Source of the DNA: Sordariomycetes sp. S80-01Y
Taxonomy: Eukaryota; Ascomycota; Sordariomycetes
DNA: 64,000 nt
Direction of reading: 5' to 3'
Assembly (NCBI GenBank): GCA_037042185.1
Contig: JAXQJY010000030.1
Location: 1,488,001-1,552,000, forward strand
Shown in pieces: positions 44,082 through 55,864 of this stretch. The notes under the pieces were generated by a model that was not told where the DNA came from, ran no database searches, and saw only the letters and a list, made by a program, of their open reading frames with translations. The stretch's first letter is position 1, and every line of letters begins with the position of its first letter. Made by a program: the position numbers and the translations under genes.

Positions 44082-44695
44082 GCTTCTCTATTCGTAATGA
44101 CCTGACCTCAACCAGAGACTCCCGACGGGCTGCCAGGCAGCAATGCAGCTGTTGCAGAGCGTTCAATTTGGCTTTTGACAGCTTTTACAAAGCATTAGCG
44201 GCCGTTTCGCCGTCCCGACGACTTGGTTGAGCCACCAAAACGCCACGGTTACCCAGTGCAGCGCGGTGCATTGCGGTGCGGTGCAGTGCTACACCACCTT
44301 ACCCCCTCAGCACCTACGGTTGGTGTTTTGGTGGTGTTCAAGGGGCGGCGTCCCGGGCTGCTGGCGCTGGTGCCATCTCTTTCCCGGCATGACGGGCTTG
44401 AGTTTAGATAATTGTCTATTGTTGCTTGTGCTGCCGACGCCTCATTGCGACTACCTATGCGCATGCGCACTCCCGCTTGTCTCGTAGTGGGCACTGCGAC
44501 TACTGGTCAATTCGTCGTCGGAGTAGAGCAGCGAAGCGCCGGGAGCCCCATGGACCACAATGGTCTGGAACGACAGCTGCCAGGCCCCCGCGGCCATGAG
44601 ACAATAATGCCTTTGACTCGTACGACGTACGTTCGCCGTCGGTGCCACTTCCACTGCCAGCCTGAGTGATGGTCGAAGCGACCCCACCATCCCAA

Positions 44696-44725
44696 CCAGT
44701 GCCAGTGCCAGCGCCAGTGCCAGTG
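44696..44725 (+). repeat. Short tandem repeat, unit CCAGTG
   Basis: Five copies of CCAGTG (one with a C substitution, CCAGCG) form a 30-base simple repeat inside the gene-free interval. Confidence 0.8.
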
Positions 44726-47279
44726 AGTCCAAGTACTGCGTAGGTTGAAGCGCTTCGGTCCTGGGCGCTGCAGCCTGATGTCGTCCTCTGCAGCAGCCAA
44801 CCAACCCAGACGGCTCTTAACCCCCATCCTCCAGCTCCCTCCTCCTCCTCCTCCTGCTCCTCCTCGGCCAAACGCCCGCTATTCCCGCTGCAGACAATCC
44901 GTGCAGTCTTCGTCTAATTATCATCGAAACCGTTGGTTCGGGCATCCAGACACGACCGGCAGCTCGGGTTGTTCATTCGCCCAACGCTCGCCACGTCGCT
45001 CCAGCAGGACGCCTACGACGTGCGAGTGCTGTGCTGTAGAGGCAGCTCTGCGAAGCCGTTGACGGCGGGGCGAGCATCTGCCGCCATCTTCGCCCCGGTT
45101 GCCGAGCCGGTGAATCGGTTTGCCCTTGGTCGTGGCGTCTTCTCCCTAGCGTTGAACTAGAGCGCGCCATACCTACGGGAAGACGCGATTCTGGATCATG
45201 CCGCTTCTATACTCCGTACACCGCTGCTCATTGCCCTCCGCCCTCCGCGCACGACTTCTGTGATGATACTCCTACTTCGTACAGCGGCGGAGACCCGGGA
45301 ACAGCGCCTCGAATTCGTGCTATGTCCGAGCTGCCGGGTCTGCCATGACACGGGAGGCAATGTAACGTCCTACAGTACAGATCAGACTCTGCAGGCGGGG
45401 AGGAGACCTTCCTCGACGGGACTGCCACCGCCCGCGTGCATCAAGCCGAGTACCTACTTCGTACCTACGTATGTACTGCCCGTACTGTCCGTACTGCCCG
45501 TCTGCGGGCTTTGCCGTCATCCTCGGCGTTACGTACCTATCCAGACTTTGCTGCCAACCCGCTTCTCGAAGAACTCGCAACGTGGCAGTGCCGTCCGAGG
45601 CCGCAGACCTCAATCGCCGCGGGTCAGGTAAGACACACAGACACAGACACACCTTGGGACGCTCTTAGGACCGCAAAAGTGCCCCGTCGTTCCGAGACAC
45701 GGACGCCATGCAACGGTAAAGGCTGTCGTCCGCGGAATGTGCCCGCTCGCAGCCATACTCTGTGCCAACCTGCGAGGCGATATATCCCACCGACATCGTC
45801 CAAAGCATCGCATCGTCTGCAATCAAGGAAACGGGCTCATGTGCTCTTCCCGTCCCAGACCGCGGTTCCTCTCTCTCCGTCAAAGGCACACAGTGTGTAC
45901 TTCCTGCATGAACTCTGCATGTATCATTGCCAATGGCCTCCGTGGCAGTGGTCGATAGTGGGGGGGACCGTAGCATGGGAAATTCCAACACAACGGTTTG
46001 ACCATGTCGACTGGCGACCGGGGGCATGTCATAGTTGTGAAAAGTTGCTGTCGAGACAAGAGAGAACTAAGGTAAGGTACTACAACCAGCAGTACGTACC
46101 GATGCCTGAAGCCACATCGCTGAGGCATTATCGGGTCGCCATCTGACTACATACTTGGACTTGATGGTCTGTCTGGTGACTCCGGGATGGGCTGAGCTTA
46201 GGAGACGGGCCGTTCCATCGGTACAGTACTCCCGTCCCCAGGGTCAAAGCTCTCTTCTGAGGACTCCAAGACTGTGCAAAAGGCATCGCTCGGTGAGGGT
46301 GGTTCTCCTGTCTCACATCCTCATGCCATCCTTGGGGGTAGGGTGGTCTTGGATCTCCTCTCCTCTCCCTGCTGCGGTGGACTATGGACAGGGACGTTCT
46401 CGTCTTCTCCATCCACGCGGAAGCCCTCTTACCATCACCAACTTCTTCATCAAATCCTTCCATGTTCATGAAAGCGAACCGCGGTACGAGCTCGCCCTTC
46501 TGGAAATCCCCTCGTAGACAGCCAGGATAGCCCTGAACCGAGCCTTCGGGGCCTTTTCGACGTGTGAAACAATCGACCCTTGTCGGTCCACTTCCATGCT
46601 TTGACACACAACGACAGCTCGCCCCATCATTCACATCTCACAAGCAAGGGCCGTCAGTGCGTGCCCGTGCAGAGGCCAGTGTTTATCCCAGAGCCCGCCC
46701 GAATTGCCGGTGCGGGAACCGACGGGTGACTGGTCGCACGATGATGCCTGGGGTCATGGGATAATGAACAACCGGGAAAGAGCTCGACATGGTCTTTGAA
46801 ACTGGCGGGGGCCGCCCCAAATCAAGCACATCTTGCGAATGGGCCTGGATCGTAGTCGATGATTATGTGAATGCTCCTAATGGGACAGCCGGCATTGAGT
46901 GGCAGAAGGTGGCGGATGTGGTAGATGGACCTCGAGTCGGCCCCCCCCCTTTATTCAGGGGTTAGGTTTCACAGATGTGACTACTCTGGCGACTACGCTG
47001 TGTCGTTCATCACTGCACTCATCTTAGATTCGCCGATATTGCGAGATTTTGAAATGGGTATCATGATGAAAATCAGTCAATGTCAATGATTTCAAAGGCA
47101 AGCTATCCAGGGTTTCTAAAGCCGGAAAAGTTTCACGTCTCAGAATCGAAGCGCACAACTGGCAAACGACCGTAGTCGTCAACGAAGCGAAGAACCGCAG
47201 AGCACATCAGACAGCTGGTAAAACAGCTTCTGGTCTCACAAAGGTTGAACATCGAGGAGTCCCAGTGCAGGCCTCGGCC

Positions 47280-50200
47280 TCACCACCTCCTGACGCCCTT
47301 CCCCTTCCCAACACCTTCTGTCTCGAGCGGCGGGTACTCATCCTGCTGATCCTGACCGCGGCCGGTGATCTGGGAGGTGATTTGCTCCTGATCTTGCAAG
47401 CTCAAGCTGAGGGCAAGGGCGAGATCCTCATCCTCAGTAGTTGATCGAGCAGGGATATCCTTCAGATCCTGATTGGTTGACGACCCGGCGATCTGGCTGG
47501 AAGAATCGGTCCTAGGGACGACCATGGGCGGGTGAAAGGCAGAGGCGGAACCAGAAGAGTTGGAGCCTGTCTTCTTGCCCTTCTTGCTCTTCGGCTTGAC
47601 CTTGAAGGCTATTTCATACTCGCCGGAGCTGTTGCCAACCGGCGATTGACCCATGTCGTTGACGCCTTCCATCAGAGACAACCGAATAGCTTGCTGGATC
47701 TGCTGCTCATAGTCTGAATCCTCATGGACGGTCTCGGGTCCACCAGCAACAAGACCAGGCTCAGGAGTAACGGTGCCGGCAGCCTCGCTCAGAGATGACG
47801 CGGTATCCAAACTTCCGTCAATGGTAGAGTCACTGGTACGCAGCTGCTCTTCAAGTTGATGTGTCTCCTCCGAAACCATTTGAATGTACTGCAACGCCTC
47901 TTCCTCCGTCAAATCCCCTAGCACGCCAACGCCGAACCTCTTCGCAAGCCTCGCCTGCTCCCTGGCACGTTGCTCATTCTCCATCCGAAGTTCGGCCTCC
48001 TCGGCGGCGATGTAGCGGGAGCTCGTGCCGCCCTGCCGACGGCTTGCTAAGCGGCCATGAATGTCGGAGTGTCGGAGACGGCGCTTACGACCGGCGTGAT
48101 GGGAGGCGGAGCTGTAGGCCCAGTAGCGTACAAATGCTCCGAAGGAGACGACACCGCGAAGCATAGTTGGGTCCGGGTCGAGGTAGATCGCGCCGGCTGC
48201 CGAGTAGTTTCCCTCGCGCAGGGCCGGGTTCATCGTCGCCATGTGACGGGGGACACGGCCAGCGGAGCGGGCGTTAAGGGTGCGGATGGCATCTGTGGTT
48301 GACGCCAGAGGATCCCAGGCTTGAACGAGACCATCACTTCCGCCGTGAACAATGTACAGCGCCGAGGCGGCAATGCAGGAGATCTCGGGAGACTCCGTCT
48401 GGATGATGCGGACGGGTTGGACCTCAGAACCTTTTCCATCGTCACGAGTGTTCCATATAAGAACTGCGCCCGCTTTTGTCCCAATGACGATGTAACGCGC
48501 GCGTCGTCCAGGAATCTCACGAGGGGAAGAAGCTCCGGAGTTCATGGATCCGCTCCCAAAATGAAGAGGATCCTCGGGCAGAGTCGTGGTTGACTGAGAG
48601 GAGTTGTCAAGGGCGCTGGCTGTGATCGCAGTCCCCGCATGAGCTTTGCCCAAAACAAGTGTATGGTAAGACCACTCGAAGACACTGGCAGTAGGGTTTT
48701 TCTCGGGAGACCAAGGGGCCGGCTGAGCCGGCTTAGAGGAGTTTGGCTCAATGGAGTCTGTCCCCGTGACAGGTTTCGTATCAACGGGCCCGAAGAGCGA
48801 GGGTGGCGTGACAGCCGCCTCCTCCTCTGGATCCTGCTGATAGGACACCTTGGACCGAACGTATCGTGCAATGTGCGCAGGACGGCCTTGGGCCATCGCA
48901 CAGTCCAGCACGAAGACACATTCCCCAGCATCATCGCCATCGTCTGCGGCGAAGTCCACTTCAAGCCTACGTCGCATATCCCAGCCTTCGCTTACCATGC
49001 GAAAGTATGATGGCTTGTAACGCATGTACTGCTCAATCTCGCGGGCCTCGGCTACCAGCTGCTCCTGGCCGAGGTTCATTGAGTTGGAGGGTGACCTAGG
49101 GGAGTACGTGCCGCGCACAGCATTTCTGTCCAGCTCGTCTGGCTGTGGAGATCGACGAGTCGATTCGAGGAGGTGCCAATGGGCGGTGCGGCCGGCTAGC
49201 CATGCGTTCCTGACCATATCCTCGCCTCTAGAAACAGAGTGAGTGCCGGTGGGTGGCTCGGTAAGGTAGAAGACCTCTCCAAGGGCATTGAGAGCTACAG
49301 CCCAGACACGACCGGCCATTCTGCGTCTTTGACTGTACTGATCATCTACCTTAATAGAAATGATAGGGACCCCAGGACTGAGCACCCAGCGGGAAGTGAT
49401 GTCGCCATTTGCATAGGGGTGGCCGCTGGAATCACAGCCGAGTGCATATGAAGTGACAACACCTTGAGTAGAACCGGTCAGAATGCCCACCATGGCGGAT
49501 GTGACCGCCGGGACTGCAGATGACTTGGCTAACCAGACGCTGGAGATGCCCCCAGTCGTTTCGGGAATGTTGGGGATATCTGGATAAGTGTCTGAGACGC
49601 CAGTCATGGCTGTGAGATAGCGACCCCGGCCCTCATTGATGGGGCGGAAGAACGCGCGACCACCAGGGAAGCCCTCCCCACCAAGCAGACCGTACTGCTG
49701 GCTTAAGTCCAAAACATTGGGTACAGCGGCGGGGTCATCTCCAAGTCCGTAGGGAACCATGTTCGGCATGACCTCGTCGAGTTGAGCGAACGAGAACGGG
49801 TCCTCGAGACCCCATCTCTCGATCTTGCCATTGGTTGGGTCGCTGAGCGATCCGACACCCAGATCAGCAGCTCCCTGAATTGTGCGAGGCGGCTTTTTCC
49901 CGTTGTTGAAGGAAGCATGAATGTTTGTAACCAGCCACGGCAGCTTTGAGTTGTACGTCAAGACAGCGCTGATCTTCTTGCTGTTGGTGCGAATAGATGC
50001 CCCAATGCCGTTGCCAGGCTTGCCGCGCTCCAGACTCCTAATGAGACGCGTGCGGAACAGATACTCGCTCCTCCAGGTAGCGAGCGGGGTCAAACGCGCG
50101 AAAAAGCGCGCTTCAGAGCGGATCTCATCGGAGACACCGTCATCAAAAAGACCAGTGCCTTTATTATGCTTCTTCTCGAGAACGGTGTGCGCCGGAAAAT

Positions 50201-50753
50201 ATCGCAGAAAAGCCATACGCCAGGCATGCTGCGTTGTCATCAGGGCATAGAAACGTTTGGAAACGAGCGACACGGCAGCATGGGAGTCTGGATGGAGATG
50301 CGAAAGGACATGCGTTAGGACCTCTGTGTCACATTAGCTTCCGCGTCAATCTCCAAGGCGAAGTCGGCACTGACCATTTGGAAAGTCTTCAATCTGGACA
50401 CCGTCGGATCGCGTGTCGCTCCTCTTGATCACCTTAAACCCTAAGGCTTGCTTAGGCGTCGGCGGCGTCAAGGCATTCTCGTACTCGGAGATCCTGTGGC
50501 CCGGTGCAGATGGACGTCGCCCGCTTTTCTTGGGTCCCAGGCTCAGACCACGAAGCTTCTCGTCGAGCTCTCCAGCAGGGACGGCGTCAAGGTCGACATC
50601 GTCGAGCAGCCGGGCGTGGTCGCGGGGGCGGAGGGAAGAGGAGCTTGCAGAGCTGCGGCGGCGATCGAAGCCATGATGAAGGTGTTCGGCGGTGTCGTTG
50701 GCGTTGCTATGAGGAGAATGCTGTTCTGTATTCGTCGAAGGCTCTGATTGCAT
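47280..50753 (-). CDS. F-box protein with beta-propeller-like core and ubiquitin-interacting motifs
   Basis: Exons 50753-50375 and 50323-47280 give 1140 residues; the 51-nt intron (GTCAGT, GCTAATG, ACAG) lies inside the F-box and restores IEDFPNEVLTHVLSHLHPDS. The start is less sure: ATG 50753 (MQSEPSTNTEQ) is preferred, but the frame is open about 100 codons further up. The F-box (about 121-165) should bind Skp1 and make the protein a substrate adaptor of an SCF ubiquitin ligase. The middle has WD-like blades (YIVIGTKAGAVLIWNTRD, ALYIVHGGSDGLVQAWDP). Two UIM-like helices near the C-terminus, QQIQQAIRLSLMEG and EDLALALSLSLQDQE, should bind ubiquitin. Most F-box proteins lack UIMs. The target is unknown. 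Confidence 0.85.
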
Positions 50754-51581
50754 AAAGCCGAAGGGCTGTTGAGGGAGGTGAGGAGGTATGACTGTGCGCG
50801 TGGTCTCTGCACAGTCGGACGAAACGTTTGACCAGTCAGATGAGAGGTCGAAGCGGCTGGAATTCGCGTGGATGTAGTCTAATGTGCGTGCGCGTGTGCA
50901 AAAGCTTGTGAGCTGGTCGGCATGGATAGAGGGTTCGTGTGATGATTCACAAGTTGTATGATTTTTCTCCGACACGTTGTCGTCACGACTCGGAGGTTGC
51001 TCTCCAACGGGGGAACGGGGCGGTGCCGGGCCGAGATAGCTCATTTCCCAGCCTTGATGGCCCGCTACCCTACACAACTTTTTGGAACGAGGACTAGGCC
51101 CGGCAACAAGCAGATTGCAAAGGTTGAAGAAAGGACGAATTGAATTACGGGAGTGTGGAATGATGATGCGGTTTCTTTCTGGTGTTTAAAGATGTTGGAA
51201 TTTTCCAGGATCTTTGCGTCCGTGGCAAACCTTCGACATCGCCGTCGCCAGCGTGGAACTTGATATTTCAACAACAGCTAGGCAACCAAAAAAAGCCACT
51301 GCTTCCAGTGCCTACCAAAGTCTAGCAGAAGACCCGGACGGAGCTGCAATAGCCTAGTCTAGAGACATTCCCAATTAATAAAAAGCGCAAAAGGAGAAGT
51401 GATGCTATTATAGAGCAGTCCACGTGAGGTACATCGTTAAGCTAAGCATTCACGCTTAGGTGAATGCTTAGCTATCCCATCTATTCGTAAAGTCCATCGC
51501 TGGTAATATATATATCCTAATCCGAAACCCCATAATCATGTCATAAATTCGTAACAAGTACATCGCTTTTAGCTCGTGGGC
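50754..51581. other. Intergenic region, F-box promoter and GPI-protein 3' side
   Basis: About 830 bases lie between two minus-strand genes. The left part is probably the F-box leader and promoter. The right part (51360-51581) is clearly AT-rich, holds a perfect 14-bp inverted repeat (listed separately), and contains two similar stretches, ATTCGTAAAGTCCATCGCT near 51483 and ATTCGTAACAAGTACATCGC near 51546. Confidence 0.5.
51440..51473. repeat. Perfect 14-bp inverted repeat (hairpin)
   Basis: Arms AGCTAAGCATTCAC (51440-51453) and GTGAATGCTTAGCT (51460-51473) are exact reverse complements around the 6-base loop GCTTAG. It lies 109-142 bases beyond the stop of the GPI-type gene on the minus strand, so it may be part of that gene's 3' untranslated region or terminator, or the remnant of a small inverted-repeat element. 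Confidence 0.85.
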
Positions 51582-53362
51582 TCAAGCATATACCCAAGCA
51601 CCGAAGCTGAGCAAGCCAGCGATCAACAAAGTGTCCGGCTTGAGCATGCCGGCGAGGTCTTCCTCGTCATCATCGCCATCACCGCTACCCCCTGTCTCTT
51701 TGGGCTGACCATCTCCAGTCCTGTCCCGTGGTTCCAGTGTGCCAGTCACCAGGTTATCGTCGTCTCCTGTGCCGATTGTCATGCTCCCCATTTCGATGCC
51801 ATCCGGGCCGATGGTCATCATCTCCCCCCCAATGACGGTGGTAATGTCATCCGAGTCATCCTCCACAGTGAAGGTGTGGCCATCAACGACAACAAGACTG
51901 TTGCCAATGTGCGTGATCGTTACTCCACCAACAACGCCGTACGTGGTCGCACCATCTGCTGCAGAAGGGCCGCCCAGAGTTTGGTTGTGCACAATCACTC
52001 CTTCGGGGGCCAGCGTAACGACGTCGTTATCGACAGTGATCTCTGTCTCGGCGACATCGGGACCGTAGGTGATCGTGGTCTCGTTCAGGACGAAGATCGT
52101 AGGTCCGACGGCCGTTAACATCTCCCCTCCTGCTACAACAGCGTCGGTGTTGTACATGCTCGTAACTAGCCACCACAGGTCGTCCTTTCCTGCATGCAGG
52201 TTGCCTGGACTAATGGTCACATCCTGTCCGTTGATCTGCGTCGTGGTACCGTCCTCAGGGATCGTCATCGTAGTCCCATCGATCTCAATCAGAGACCCAG
52301 ACGCCGAAATAGGCACGCCGCCAATGCTCGTCATGGTCGGTTTGGGTTGCCACTCACTTTGCACGGGTGCTGGCTTTTCCAAAGCCCCTCCCTCACCGAT
52401 CACAGCAGTTGGCAGAATAGTGAAGGTCTCATCGCCCACCACGACAGTTGAGCTCTGATCAGGCCTCAATCCCTTAATCGTACTCGACCCAATGATGACC
52501 TTGCCCGGCCCAGCCGTGACAGTGATGGGACTCTTGGGAGTTGGCCGGGCAGGAGGCTGCTTTGGGTCATTTGGCATGCTATCACCAGGCGGGTTGGGAC
52601 CTGAACCGCCACCGTCACCGGGCCTGGCCGTATTGTGCTGCCCAGGATTACCGAACGGCGGCTCGTGCGGCGAGGAGTAATCGGGCGGTGGAGATGTTTT
52701 ATACACCACCTTTGGATTCTTGTCGGTCGTTACAAACGTTGTGGTGCCAGAATCGGGCGGGAATGCTCGAGTGCTTGTGGCTCCAGGAAGCGAGGGGGCA
52801 GGAGATGGATATTCGGGTGCGGGTTCGCAGAAGGGTATTGACGTCAAGGTTGAAAAGGGTGGCGTGTAGTCTGTTGGATTCCCATAGAAGGTTGTTGTTG
52901 CCGTGTAACTGGTTGATATCACGGTTTTGGGTGCGTCCGGGTCGGTCGAGACACATGATATTGATGTTGGTCCCGCATCAGAGACTGTGGGATGGCGCAC
53001 TGTCGGGGTATATGTGGTGACTTTTTGACCTGGCGAGGTTGAACTCGAGGCAGAAGACGATACTGCGGTTGTTGTAGAGTTGCTATAGCTTTCGATAGAC
53101 GAAGGAACGAGCGTTGAGGCTGTGGCATCGTTGGGGTCGAAACCTGGCTTGTCGGCCGGTGGAGGAGCCTCCACTGTCACAGGAGGGCCTGGAGGTAATG
53201 AAGCAATAGGCGCATCCGGATGGAGGATTTCTGAGCGTGTGGTTAGTAAGTGTTGAGTAGATTGTAGTTTATCTAGATGCAGCGCGTACCCCTGCGGACC
53301 GCGGCGGATGCAGAACCAGCGCAAAGCACTGCGCTCAGCGCCCACGGTGGCGGTAACCTCAT
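51582..53362 (-). CDS. Secreted Ser/Thr/Pro-rich surface protein, probably GPI-anchored
   Basis: Exons 53362-53290 and 53230-51582 give 573 residues; the 59-nt intron (GTACGC, ACTAACC, TCAG) is supported because it joins a classical signal peptide, MRLPPPWALSAVLCAGSASA, to EILHPDAPIASLPP. The long frame upstream of the splice site in another register is not the real N-terminus. After a Pro-rich then Ser/Thr-rich region (likely O-glycosylated) come several related beta-type units, for example VTITHIGNSLVVVDGHTFTV and VVIGG-like turns, each with a G-x-x-(I/V)T rhythm. The C-terminus ends in a hydrophobic tail (TLLIAGLLSFGAWVYA) with no basic residues after it, as in GPI-anchor signals. It is probably a cell-wall or plasma-membrane surface protein. 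No enzyme motif is seen. Confidence 0.85.
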
Positions 53363-55864
53363 TGTGAAGTTGCAATATGTGCTTGAATCAAACGATGGTG
53401 CGTCGTGAAGAGCCTTATACTGCAGCGATAGCGGATTGGCGATCACCGGGCTGGGGCATGTCGATATTGTGGCAGAATCAACCTCCCACTTAGTGCGTCG
53501 AGGCAGTGAACGTCGTGGTCTCGAGAGGCGAATGTAGGGCTGAGCAACACAATGAGAAGTGAACAGTAGGAGCCTGAGAAGGAAAAAGTAAAGTCAGACG
53601 TTGGAAATGAAGCATAGCAAAGGTCAAGTCAAGACACAGGGGTCTCGCGATGACAAGCCAGAGATGCACACGTCGCGAACGAGCGAGCGAACCGCCACAC
53701 GTCCAACAGAGCAGCGCTCAAAGGGTCTGGGGATGGAAATTGGAGACTAGTCTCTTAGGGGGCAGATGACCGAGTGCTATCTCCATGAGGAATCCACTGT
53801 CAAGGCTGAGCCGATCCAATTCGACAGGGTCAGGGTGAAGTGCCGAGAGGCAAAGCCAGTTCATGCCGACAAACGAATCCGCCAACAAGTTCCCCGTGCT
53901 GACCGCTGACGGAAGCTGAGTTGAACACCAAAGCAAAAGAACCCAGGGGCAAGGCGGTGCAGAACAGAGGCAGAGAGATTGAAGCAGGGGACCGACAGGG
54001 GCGGGCCAATAAGCGGTTGATAGCCTCCCACTTCAACTAAATTGGGCCCGTCCCCGTCATCACCATCGCGGGAAACACGAGGCCCGACGGACGGGCTGCC
54101 AGTGGTGGTCAGATTCAGAGACAAGCTCCTCACCGAGTTGCCAGCCAGCCCAGCCAGCCCAGCCAGCCCAGCCAAAGAGAAGCAAAACATGGCTCAGCTA
54201 TCTTGGGTGGTGAAACGAAACATGATGCTCGTCTCGTATTTTTGACTTTGGGCCGCGCCTATTCCCATTCGGCCGTCCCGTCTTAGGGCGTCTCTCGTAG
54301 CTCCTGCAAGCATTCCGACCCCTCCTGCTGTTAGAATTGTAGACTTGGCTTGACCGGCAACCTAAGCCAAGATGTTACAACGGAATCCTCCACAAGGGAC
54401 GAAAAAGTACTTACGGTGCGAGCACTGCGCCTCCCGGGCGTCTCCAGCGGAACTAGTATACCAAAGGAGGGCACTCCGAGTGCACACGCGCGCTGCGTGA
54501 TCGATGTTACCTACGGAGTAGGCTGTCCGCGCCTATCTTGCCGCGCTTTGCCGCCAAAGCAAAGACCTGCATGAGGTGAACGCTGGTGACATCTCAGACG
54601 TGCCTGTACCGAGTGGGCACTTAATTGAACCTCGCTGTGTGAGCAAATAAATCTGAGCCCTGGCTGTAGTGTGGACGAATGATCCCAGCATCGCGAGCTT
54701 CTGCAACGGGAAAGGCCCTCCGTCGTGTTTAATTGCTGGCAGCAGCTTTTGATCAATCATCTTGACGAAGCTTGATTTCTGATGATCCAGGTTCAGAGAT
54801 CGTACACACCCAAACAACCCCTTCCTGGCCGGCACTTGGCGCAAACCCTTCGAGCCGTTGGAAGCGAGCGCCCCGAGGGAAGACGCTGGCGTGCGGCGTA
54901 AGGCTTCCCGCGGTGGCCGCTGGCGTATCGTTTGCTGCCGATGATGATCATGGGCACTCCCATGTGGCAGTTGTGTGGCACAGCGCCCCTCAGCCGTCCC
55001 AGCCTGTGGCCCTGTCAAGCCCTGCCACCGCGGACGCCGGCCATCTCAAGCGGATTCGCGGGACGACACCACCTGGCTTGATTCGCCGTCCTGCCGAATC
55101 CCATGGGGGGCCTGTTCTCTGCTATTCTTTGGATGCCATTCTACAGCAATACGCACGGAGGATCGGTGGCTGAGGATATACCTGAAGTCGCGAACAGCCG
55201 AGATGAAAGAAACGGGGGCCCTGTAATTTAAGGCGGCCCAGTGCATTATCGCAGCGACCCGGACGTCTGTTGGTGTCCACTGGCAGCAGACACGCACGTA
55301 CACAGCGCGGCCACTATCGACACCAACACACCTGGAACGCTCCTACCCACCATCCCCACAAGCACCGTCACTTCACCCCCCTGTCGCGCCCTGCACTCCT
55401 GCAAGGCCTGATCCATCTTCCTGTGCCTGTTCCCACTGCCCGGAACCGGCAGCTTCCAGGCAACCAGGCTCCATGGCACTGCAATATGCTGCTGCTACCT
55501 TAGTGACATGGAGGGTGGCTGTCGGCCCAGCCAAGCGAGTCCCTCTCTCCGATCCTTCGCGTCTCAAGGTTGGCTTCGTTTCCTGCCTCGTGCGACTTTA
55601 CTTCTGCTCTCATCACGACTTCAAGACGACCGATGACGCTCAATGATCCGGCACCCGTCGCCTGAGACTGTCTGGAAATCACCCCCAACTCGATTCTTCA
55701 CTCTCGAGCCGCTCTCTGATCAACCGGGGGCATATGGAGTCGACACAGGCGCCAGACCTCGTCCGGACGCGGTGATCTCTACGTCCTGCCGTTATCTTGG
55801 AAAGGTCTTCGCCTTCTAGGGGCTTAATTCTCGGCTAGGAGAGGGTCTCTTCACCGTGTCCGCC
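53363..55864. promoter_or_regulatory. Long divergent intergenic region, GPI-type protein / protease-like protein
   Basis: 2.5 kb lies between two divergent genes for surface proteins. It holds a 9-bp minisatellite and one TACGGAGTA word (54512-54520). The open frames, up to about 160 codons, are overlapping and featureless. I call no gene. Confidence 0.5.
54142..54174 (+). repeat. 9-bp minisatellite, unit CAGCCAGCC
   Basis: About 3.7 tandem copies of CAGCCAGCC form an uninterrupted 33-base repeat in the divergent intergenic region. It is likely a simple, slippage-prone sequence. Confidence 0.85.

Larger units (their letters stand above)
42315..47279. other. 5-kb stretch without a supportable gene
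   Basis: This is the longest non-coding interval in the window. It lies between the start of the Cys-rich gene and the stop of the F-box gene, both minus. It is GC-rich and so has many accidental open frames, the longest 236 codons at 45436-46146, but none has a domain, convincing splice sites or coding-like composition. It contains several short tandem repeats (listed separately) and TACTCCGTA words. It could hold a non-coding transcript, a long promoter or a decayed gene; I cannot tell. Confidence 0.5.

Noticed and set aside
45436-46146. 236-codon plus-strand frame in the gene-free interval
   Set aside because: It is the longest frame there but is Arg/Thr/Pro-rich with no motif; it spans simple repeats and TACTTCGTAC-like words.
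50754-51077. Upstream extension of the F-box protein to 51077
   Set aside because: The stretch has low-complexity leader-like sequence and several in-frame ATGs; ATG 50753 gives a cleaner start, though I cannot exclude a longer form.
53231-53375. Unspliced N-terminus of the GPI-type protein (MQLHNEVTATVGAER...)
   Set aside because: It lacks a signal peptide, whereas splicing the 59-nt intron in the right phase gives a textbook one starting at 53362.
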